Source of the DNA: Ovis canadensis
Taxonomy: Eukaryota > Chordata > Mammalia > Artiodactyla > Bovidae
Direction of reading: 5' to 3'
Length of the DNA stretch: 64,000 bases
NCBI RefSeq assembly: GCF_042477335.2
Contig: NC_091246.1
Coordinates: 179,611,001-179,675,000 of the forward strand
Part shown: positions 56,630 to 64,000 of the stretch, piece by piece
Position numbering within the stretch: position 1 is the first letter of the stretch
Layout: each line of letters opens with the position of its first letter
Notes under the pieces: generated by a model
Database searches by the model: none
What the model was told of the DNA's origin: nothing
Seen by the model: only the letters and a program-made list of their open reading frames with translations
Program-made: the position numbers and the translations under genes

Positions 56630-57243
56630 AATACTTGTCTGCCCTTTAACGAATAATAGTCAAATAATTATATGTTATTGGGTAAGTAGGATATAATAGC
56701 AAAGCTGAATATATAAAGTATCAATATCTAGGAAATTCGCTTTGGTGAAACTAGAGATTTTTATAGCTTTGAGTACAACTAGTAGTGTTTCATTTTTCCT
56801 GAAGTATGATAAAATAGCCAATGACGTTGGGGTAAATGGAAAAACCCAAAGGAGGTTATCATCAGTTTCCTGTCTCCAGTTCATGCAGGGATCATTAATT
56901 CTACTTTCTGAAGTATAAAGTGGTGCTCTCTATGGTTGAGACCTCCTGTGAATTTTCTGTGATAAGCAGGTTAACATCAAATTAAAATCCCCCAAACAAA
57001 TACAAGGGCCTGTCAGTCTCAGACAGTTTCTCTTAGATTAGCTTCTCATTAAACATAGGAATGGGTCTCCTAGGAGCTTCCCCGTCAGGCTGTCTTACTT
57101 GGGATGTGATGGTCATTTTTGCTAACTCTATAAACAAACAATGTTTCACAACAGTTTTTGTACTTTTTTTTTTAAAGCATATCCCTTATTTGGTGAATAT
57201 AATATTCTCATGTAGCTTCCTCCTCAAAAATAAAGAAAGAAAG
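56630..57243. other. Unassigned sequence
   Basis: AT-rich, nothing recognised. Confidence 0.45.
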
Positions 57244-57475
57244 AACTGAACACTAAAGCCTCCTCTTGATAATTTTTATCATTTCAAGAAAGAAAGTGAA
57301 AATTGTTCAGTTGTGTCCAACTATTTGTGACATCATGGACATAGTCCATGGAATTCTCTAGGCCAGAATACTGCAGTGGGTAGCCTTTCCCTTCATTCCA
57401 AAGATAAACCCTAATAACTGAACACTAAAACTTCCTCTTGATAGTTTCTATCATTCCAAAGACAAAGCCTATCAT
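57244..57475. repeat. Tandem duplication of ~60-70 bp, first copy hit by a SINE
   Basis: aactgaacactaaagcctcc (57244) recurs as aactgaacactaaaacttcc (57416), each followed by tcttgata-ttt-tatcat and a ccaaaga-aaa end. The first copy is split by a Bov-A fragment. Confidence 0.75.
57293..57392 (-). mobile_element. Bov-A fragment, diverged
   Basis: gttcagttgtgtccaactat, gacatagtccatggaattct and gtgggtagcctttcccttc are a reversed, degraded Bov-A unit. Confidence 0.8.
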
Positions 57476-57562
57476 ATCAGCACAAAGCAAGGCTGGTAAG
57501 TCTAGCTTATTTCCTGCAGTTTTATTTAAGAAAGTAAGTGTTTGGTGGGGTTTGTTTGTTTG

Positions 57563-57582
57563 TTTTTTTTTTTTTTTTTTTT
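57563..57582. repeat. Poly-T run
   Basis: Twenty consecutive T bases preceded by tttgtttgtttg. It could be a reversed A-tail, but I see no element attached. Confidence 0.9.
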
Positions 57583-57604
57583 GCTTTAACTTCCCATCAT
57601 AATA

Positions 57605-57800
57605 TGGGCTTCTCTGATAGCTCAACTGGTAAAGAATCTGCCTGAAATGGAGGAGACTCCAGTTCGACTCCTGGGTTGGGAAGACCCACTGGAGAAGGGA
57701 AAGGCTACCCACTCCAGTACTCTGGCCTGAAGAATCCCATGGACTGGATAGCCCATGGGGTCACAAAGAATCAGACACGATTGAGTGATTTTCTTTTTTT
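57605..57800 (+). mobile_element. Bov-tA SINE with 14-bp TSD
   Basis: Head gggcttctctgatagctcaa with ccagttcgactcctggg, then Bov-A (actggagaagggaaaggcta, cagacacgattgagtgat) and a T-rich tail. Perfect TSD ttcccatcataata at 57591-57604 and 57801-57814. Confidence 0.96.
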
Positions 57801-57814
57801 TTCCCATCATAATA

Positions 57815-58030
57815 GTGAATATACTTCTCAAACTACCCCTTCCTCAGAGAAATCCTAAGTTTTCCCTGTGGTAGGTCCTGACACCCTGGCTCTGAATTAC
57901 GGTCCCGAAGTTAAATTAACTCCAAAGATAGGACAGGAAACTAATTTCACTGGAGCTGGTCTGTTTTCCTTACACTGATGGGAAAAGCAAATGCTTAAGG
58001 AGAAAGGAGCTGACACTGGCAAAAGAAGGA
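57815..58030. other. Unassigned sequence
   Basis: Short unique-looking interval left of the CpG-rich patch. Confidence 0.4.
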
Positions 58031-58440
58031 GCATGCGCACCGTCTTCCCATCGCAGGAGCAGTGCAGGAGGTGGTACAGCAGGCGGGAGAGGCCTCAGAC
58101 TCGGCCCTGCTCACCAAGGGAACTAAGCAGGTGTCCGGCTTAGCACTCAAGTGGTGACGCCCGAGGGGATTCCACAGACCTGCTCATCCTCACTCCCTCT
58201 GTGTGCCGCGGGAGCAGACCCACTCTTCACGAGAGAGAAAAGATTCACAAGAGGCAACCATGGAATAGAGAGAGAGAAATGATGACAGGGAGGAGAACGA
58301 AGACTTAGAGAAGGACAAGAAAGGCATCAGAGGAAAAGGAGAAAAGCAGAGGAGAGCAACCGCTGAAGGCGTCCAAGAAGTTTAGGCCACGGAGAACAGG
58401 AGCGATCATCACAATGACAGCTCCACACTGGTGACAGCGC
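58031..58440. other. CpG-rich patch of unknown origin
   Basis: I count 17 CpG dinucleotides in these 410 bp (for example atgcgcaccg at 58033, gccgcggg at 58206), about one per 24 bp, while the neighbouring sequence has very few. It is also rich in GGAG/GAGA. No known repeat is recognised. A purine-rich 37-codon frame (58269-58382) is open but short. It could be a small CpG island, an exon with promoter, or the decayed CpG-rich end of an unrecognised element. Confidence 0.5.
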
Positions 58441-58443
58441 ATG

Positions 58444-58641
58444 CTCACTCACTCGTGTCTGACTCTTTGCAACACTGTAAACGATAGCCCGCCAGGCTCT
58501 TCTGTCCGTGGGGCTTCCCAGGCAAGAATACTGGAGTGGGTTGCCATTTCCTTCTCTGGGGGCTCTTCTTGACCCAGGGATTGAACCTGTGTCTCTTGCT
58601 TTGGCAGATGGATTCTTTACCAATTAGCCACCAGGGAAGCC
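58444..58641 (-). mobile_element. Bov-tA SINE
   Basis: Complement: tcactcgtgtctgactcttt, gggcttcccaggcaagaata, agggattgaacctgtgtctc, accaattagccaccagggaa. The whole element is present without a clear TSD. Confidence 0.92.
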
Positions 58642-58724
58642 CATACAAACATACATACATGCATTCAATTTAGTTTAGCTGCATTTCAGGATAAACTTAG
58701 CCCTAAAACACACCTATCCCACCT

Positions 58725-58845
58725 CCTCTTACCCTGAGGAATCTAAGACTCTCATTGCCAGATAGCAACACTAGAATTTAAACCCAGTTTGTCTAGCTCC
58801 ACATCCCAAGCTGTTAATTACTAGGTCACTTATCTGTAATGAATG
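58725..58845 (-). repeat. MIR SINE fragment
   Basis: accctgaggaatctaagact, caacactagaatttaaaccc, agtttgtctagctccacatc and gctgttaattactaggtcac follow reversed MIR. Confidence 0.7.
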
Positions 58846-58849
58846 CAAA

Positions 58850-59401
58850 AGAATGTGTATACGTAGTTGCCTCTTTTCCGGGTCAAATTAGTCATCTTGA
58901 TGCTTTTCCGCTGATGTATCTGTTCATAAAAATCACTTGGGGACCCGCTTTAGAAACTTCCATTGCAGCCTTGAGCACCCTCTTTGGACTATCTTTGTGA
59001 TGACATAGCCTCATACTTTGAGAGTGGAGAGTATTTGGGGGATAGCCAAAAGCCAGTCCGAGCAAAACTGGTGAAAATCTGTGGCAGACACTGCTACTAT
59101 TTGAGGTTTAAGCACAAAGTATTCTGTGTGTCTCAGAGAAACAGAATACTGTCTCAGAGAAATTACTGAGAAATACTCTTTACTGTCTCAGAGAAATTCC
59201 CAAAGAATAGCTGTTAGCAAATTCCAATCAATGTTCTCATCACTGCAATAAACAGAGACCTAAGATAGCCCCTTCAAAGCTCAACATTAAATTGGTACGT
59301 TTGTCAAAACACAATTCCTGTGACAATAAAATCATACCTTAGTCATTCTTCATACAGAAGCAATCTGACCTTACTTTAACTACTGGTAAATAAATGTTCC
59401 A
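58850..59401. other. Unassigned sequence with a small internal repeat
   Basis: The word tctcagagaa occurs three times (59131, 59152, 59186). Otherwise nothing recognised. A 61-codon frame (58984-59169) resembles no family. Confidence 0.5.
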
Positions 59402-59517
59402 GGGACTTCCCTGTCGGTCCAGTGGTTAGGGTGCCAAACCTTCACTGTAGGGGTCATGGGTTCCATCTGTGGTTGGGGAACTAAGATCCTACATGCTGTA
59501 GAGCATAAATGAATGAG
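59402..59517 (+). mobile_element. CHR-2-like SINE, 3'-truncated
   Basis: gggacttccctgtcggtcca, gtggttagggtgccaaacct, ttggggaactaagatcctac and atgctgtagagca follow the CHR-2 type, with a gaatgagtgagtgaatag tail. Confidence 0.85.
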
Positions 59518-60516
59518 TGAGTGAATAGAAAATAAATGCTCCATGAAAAAAGAAAAACAGGTAAGCGTCTAATAGTCTTTGGTGTTGACGCTGTTAAAGC
59601 ATCTTGTGCCCTAATGTTTAAAAGTCCAAAGAGAAAGGATAATGCTCTTGAGGTATTATGGCCTTTAAACTTCAAACTTCTGATCATGGGAGCAACATCA
59701 TAGATGACAAAACATTTGGGATGGGATGGCCTGACTATCTCCTGCTCTGAGACTGACTAATCTTTGAACAGGGCTAACAGGGCTACCTCTCAAAATTTGA
59801 GAAATGACATCATATTTGGGCCAGAGAGCTTCCTCTTCTGTTCGTTGTCCACAGAGCAGGTGCTCTCTTCTGAATGGTTACTGCTTTTCTCAAGAGCTGC
59901 CAATTTTCATTACAGCAATGGACTGGAGGAGTGCTGGAATGTCACATGAAAAGAAAATTAGTGAGCAGCCCCCTTTTTTTCCATTAGAATTTCAGCAAAG
60001 TGAGTAAAGCAAGGGCAGACAAGATAATGAAGGGGTTGCATGGGCATTTATTTCACTTTCATTTTTCCTTTGAGAAAGTGTTAATAAAATTAGCAGTGTT
60101 ACAATAACAGCAAGGGTTATAAAAGATACATTAATCAACAATGTGCAATTTCCCTATCAGAATCTATAATAAAACTTTTCAAACACAAATCTCCCATCAG
60201 TGAACATATAAAGAGGCAAGATAAAGAAGGGGGAGAAATGACATTAAGCTAATTCTCAGTCATCTCTGAAAACTAGAAGGATTAAAACTTTTGAAGTTAG
60301 CTGACAAATCTCCCCAAACTTAATTTCAAACTTTCGTTCAGTTTTTGCTCTGTCAAGGCTTTAGCGAAAGCTCCTCACAAGGAATCATGCTAATGCTTTT
60401 CAGTTTTAGGGGCTGGGTTAAAATCATCAATGTCTTCCCATAGCCTACCACACAAAGCCCCAAATCCTCTTACACATCTCTCTAAAGTCAGGTCCTCATC
60501 AACAATCAAAGCCCTT
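59518..60516. other. About 1 kb unassigned
   Basis: AT-rich, no recognised repeat. Frames are at most 68 codons. It ends exactly where BovB copy 13 begins. Confidence 0.5.
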
Positions 60517-61303
60517 GTAATAACCTCAGATATGCAGATGACACCACCCTTATGGCAGAAAGTGAAGAGGAACTAAAAAGCCTCTTGATGAAAGTAAAAG
60601 AGGAGAGTGAAAAAGTCGGCTTATTCAGAAAATGAAGATCATAGCACCTGGTCCCATCACTCCATGGGAAATAGATAGAGAAATAGTGGAAACAGTGTCA
60701 GACTTTATTTTTGGGGGCTCCAAAATCACTGCAGATGGTGATTGCAGCCATGAAATTAGAAGACGCTTACTCCTTGGAAGGAAAGTTATGACCAACCTAG
60801 ATAGCATATTCAAAAGCAGAGACATTACATTGCAGACTAAGGTCCGTCTAGTCAATGCTATGGTTTTTCCAGTAGTCATGTATGGATGTGAGAGTTGGAC
60901 TGTGAAGAAGCCTGAGCGCTGAAGAATTGATGCTTTTGAACTGTGGTATTGGAGAAGACTCTTGGGAGTCCCTTGGACTGCAAGGAGATCCAACCAGTCC
61001 ATTCTGAAGGAGATCAACCCTGGGATTTCTTTGGAAGGAATGATGCTAAAGCTGAAACTCCAGTACTCTGGCACCCTCACGCGAAGAGTTGACTCATTGG
61101 AAAAGACTCTGAAGCTGGGAGGGATTGGGGGCAGGAGGAGAAGGGGACGACAGAGGATGAGATGGCTGGATGGCATCACTGACTCGATGTACGCGAATCT
61201 GAGTGAACTCCGGGAGATGGTGATGGACAGGGAGGCCTGGCGTGCTGTGATTCATGGGGTCGCATAGAGTTGGACACAACCGAGCGACTAAACTCAACTG
61301 AAC
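60517..61303 (+). mobile_element. BovB LINE (copy 13)
   Basis: Plus-strand BovB starting at the RT catalytic box (aataacctcagatatgcaga) and ending at the natural terminus (gagcgactaaactcaactga). A ~13-bp deletion near 60625 removes part of the aagctcaacattc stretch. No TSD found. Confidence 0.94.
60632..61267 (+). pseudogene. BovB ORF2 C-terminal remnant
   Basis: Two plus frames, 60632-60922 (96 codons: [13 protein letters not shown]) and 60962-61267 (101 codons: [16 protein letters not shown]), separated by a stop where gagcgccgaaga-type sequence has become gagcgctgaaga. Catalytic YADD is encoded just upstream (60527-60545), but a deletion breaks the frame. The opposite strand is open through the stop for 184 codons (see findings). 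Confidence 0.9.
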
Positions 61304-61910
61304 TGGCCCCGAAGTCATTTCTCTTATTTGCCTACCACAAATTCTCAGCTAAAAACTGGGTCCCTTGAAGGTCTACAATGCTCTCCTCCTCTGTATCTTC
61401 TTTCTGTTCAATTTCTTCATCCTCTGAGGCCTTTACAACTCAGATGCTGCCTCTTCTCAGCCTCGCCCTTCCCTTCTAGGTCTCATCACCTTCCACCTCT
61501 CATGTAGTCTGAACCAAATCACACCTTGATAATAAAGCCATTTGAATGGATCACAGTTTATCATGGATACCACCTCTGCAGGAGGACAGCAAGCTTTCAG
61601 GAAGCAGAGACAGCAAGCACTGGGCATATACACATGATAAGCATCTATTGACTGATATACTCTCTGTTCCTATGCCTCCTTCTGTGCAGATGCAACCAGG
61701 CCAAAAGGCAGAGAAAAAGAAAAGAAAAGGAGAGACAAGGGAATCTCAATACTCCAGAAACTGAACAACAAACTGAACAATGGTCTAAATAACCCTAATT
61801 TTACTGTATATGTAAAGGAAAAATACACAGATGATGAATGCAATTTACACTAAAGTTGTTTCAAGAACTATGGTGATTTATTAAATGTTGATTCAGCAAA
61901 TCTAGTATAA
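61304..61910. other. Unassigned sequence
   Basis: No recognised repeat or gene. A purine-rich agaaaaagaaaagaaaagga patch lies near 61710. Confidence 0.45.
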
Positions 61911-62132
61911 AGGGGTTTCCCAGGTGGTGCAGTGGTAGAGAATTTGCCTGCCAATGTAGGAGACAAAAGAGACATGGGTTGGATCCCTGGGTCAAGGAAG
62001 ATCCCCTGGAGAGGGAAATGGCAATCCACTCCAGCATTCTTGGCTGGAAAATTCCATGGACAGAGGAGCCTGGTGGGTTACAGCCCATGGGGTCACAGGG
62101 TCAGACACAACTGGGTAACTGGGCACACACAC
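61911..62132 (+). mobile_element. Bov-tA SINE
   Basis: Head ggggtttcccaggtggtgca with gggttggatccctggg, then Bov-A (cccctggagagggaaatggc, gtcagacacaactgggtaac) and a cacacacacatacac tail. It has a short insertion (caaaagagaca) within the head. Confidence 0.92.
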
Positions 62133-63194
62133 ATACACTTCCAAGAAGAGCAGATATGTAGACATAAAATATTTCCTAAAATCAAATGGTACAATCATAA
62201 ATACACTAAAGAAAATTTCTCCCCCAAATCATTCTCAACTCAAAATGATAAATTAAATTCATTATTGAGATATTCAGACATTCTAATGATGCAGAGTGTA
62301 CATGCTGGTAATAAATGTAAACACTGAAACTTTCCAGGAACATGATGAGAGCCATTTTCACAGAACCATTTGAAGTCTCCATCTGTCATTCAGAAAGCTA
62401 GAGCTGCATTGAATCCTTTATGTGAAACCCAAGGAGATGCTGCTCATGGCAAGAATGAGGCTAATGTTTCTAACAAAGCAAAACAACTGCTTGAAAATGC
62501 CAAGAATCACAACAGAAAGATGAACTGGTGCTAATCTTGAGATGCCAAGATCCATGGCATTTCATCTGATGAAATGGTGTCCACCTCACTGAAGCAAACC
62601 CCATGATAACAGAAACAGCATCATTTCTCCCCTAGTTCTTTTTATGGTAACAAAGTTTCATGACTACAGAGGCTGAGATTCAGCCCTAGACAAGTCACCA
62701 AGAGCACTTCTATAGCTGGAATCACCATTCCAGGCCAACAAATTTTTCATTTTTTAAAACAAAACTTTTTTATTTGACAATATTTTTGAAATAGATTATG
62801 TTTGTGATGGTTGTAAATTTCAGTGTGTTAAAAGATAGGTTTTTAGGAGATTAAGTACCAAAATAGTATGAGGTGTATGACTCTAACCCATTTCCATAGC
62901 ACAAAAATATCCTTCTATGTTTTTGTTTGAAAGAAAATAGAGAAGAAAGACACAGACCTCGAAAAATACTCTTTTAAAGAGAGAGAGAGAGAGACTAATG
63001 GTACTTTATTTTATTGCACCTGGGGAATTTACTTTGGGAGTCAAGTTAGCATGGATCAAAGCTATTTTCATATCCCCATGAACTGACCTATATTGACTAG
63101 ATAATGCCTCTGCCTTGCTTTGTTGACTTGGGCTTCTTCTATAGGAAAGACACATTTAAGGGATGGTGACCAATCATTTCTATGATCCTTCATG
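62133..63194. other. About 1 kb unassigned
   Basis: Only a short (ga)n run near 62980-62994 is notable. No repeat family or coding frame recognised. Confidence 0.5.
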
Positions 63195-63905
63195 CATGCA
63201 GTAAGTATTTATTGAGCATCTGATGGGTTTCAGGCTCCGTGAATGAGACAGACCCCACCCCTGCTCCCACACAGCCAACAACCCAATAGACATGTATCTA
63301 TATTAGATTCATGGTACTACATAAATGTTAGATTTATGGTACTACAAGGTGCAGTATTTTGGAAAGGCTTAAAGCAAGTGATCCCAAGTAGCTAGAGTGA
63401 TGGAGGAAGTGAAGGACTTCATGGAGGAAATCAAGTCTAAGATGAATTTTTAAGTTGAATAGGAGTTTAATAGGCAAAGAGGTGCTGGGACAGGGCAAGA
63501 GGAAAAGGAGGTGACAGAGGATGAGATGGTTGAAGGGTATCACTGACTCAATGGACAGGAGTTTGAACAAACTCAGGGAGATCATGAAGGACAGGGAAGC
63601 CAGGCATGCTGCAGTCCATGAGGTCACAAAGAGTCAGACATGACTTAGTGACTGAACAACAACAAGCCAAAGAGGAGAAGGGAAGATGAGAAAGTGTCCC
63701 TAGTAGAGAAAAGTACATTGGCCAAGGACCAAAAGCAAGAAAGAACTTGGCATGTTGCTGAAGGAGAGCCATCCTGGCTAGAAAGGAGAGACTGAATAGG
63801 ACAAGGTTGGGGAAGCAAGGAGGAGTAGGATCCCACAGGTACTTGAAAGCCATGTTGAGGATATAAGACTTTAAACCACAACATGTTTTAGGACATGGAC
63901 TGACA
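63195..63905 (-). repeat. L2 LINE 3' region, split by BovB
   Basis: Reverse complement of the L2 end: catgcagtaagtatttattg, agcatctgatgggtttcagg, aaggacttcatggaggaaat and atgaatttttaagttgaata on the left; agaacttggcatgttgctga and gtacttgaaagccatgttga on the right. BovB copy 14 interrupts it. The right-hand extent is approximate. Confidence 0.65.
63500..63660 (+). mobile_element. BovB 3' end (copy 14) inside L2
   Basis: gtgacagaggatgagatggt, atcactgactcaatggacag, gacagggaagccaggcatgc and gtcagacatgacttagtgac are the last ~150 bp of BovB, ending in aacaacaacaagc rather than the usual gaactgaactga. Confidence 0.88.
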
Positions 63906-64000
63906 TCTACAGTCTGTGGTGTTAATGAGCACACAGGCTGCTTTAGGGAGCCTGGGTTAAGGGTAGCTGGGGAGCTAAATTAGCAGCAAGGACACTAAGA

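Noticed and set aside
58269..58382. Charged 37-codon frame as a coding exon
   Set aside because: Purine-rich low-complexity sequence is often open by composition, and no splice sites or family match are evident.
1..64000. CRISPR arrays, operons, bacterial promoters or terminators
   Set aside because: The sequence is mammalian repeat-rich DNA. No spaced direct-repeat array or prokaryotic gene organisation is present.

Overview
This window looks like ruminant, probably bovid, nuclear DNA with no convincing host gene. The organism call rests on lineage-specific repeats: BovB (RTE-type) LINEs, the BovB-derived SINEs Bov-tA and Bov-A2, artiodactyl L1 3' ends and CHR-type tRNA-Glu SINEs. Bovid species cannot be separated from this sequence. 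All family names come from memory of consensus sequences, not from a database search, so subfamily labels are provisional.

Layout. 1-12 kb holds an ERVL-type LTR, MIR, CHR, Bov-tA, L1 and Bov-A2 inserts and three 5'-truncated BovB copies between unassigned sequence. 13.8-17.5 kb is a decayed L1 carrying four younger inserts. 20.3-23.0 kb is a second old L1 split by BovB. 25.3-28.9 kb is a three-layer nest (MIR, split by L1, split by BovB). 32.5-36.0 kb is a near-complete BovB with a perfect 13-bp target-site duplication (TSD) and an inverted 5' end. 39.3-41.7 kb is a BovB inserted into an oppositely oriented BovB. 44.7-45.7 kb is a hAT-type DNA transposon split by an L1 and an LTR. 45.8-49.2 kb is another long BovB holding the longest reading frame of the window (366 codons, reverse transcriptase). 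50-64 kb has MaLR LTRs, a TG/CA microsatellite, several SINEs with clear TSDs, a small CpG-rich patch at 58.0-58.4 kb, a BovB at 60.5 kb and an L2 split by BovB at the right edge.

Fourteen BovB insertions (ten minus, four plus) add up, by my boundaries, to roughly 15.5 kb, about a quarter of the window. Essentially all protein-like reading frames are decayed BovB or L1 ORF2 (endonuclease and reverse transcriptase), their antisense shadows, or SINE readthrough. Nothing here works as an operon or host pathway. The biology is retrotransposition: autonomous LINEs (BovB, L1) and the SINEs they are thought to mobilise.

I did not find a previously undescribed functional system. The most informative structures are the twin-priming-like BovB inversions, the nested insertions that give relative ages, an antisense frame that stays open in many BovB copies, and the CpG-rich island-like patch.
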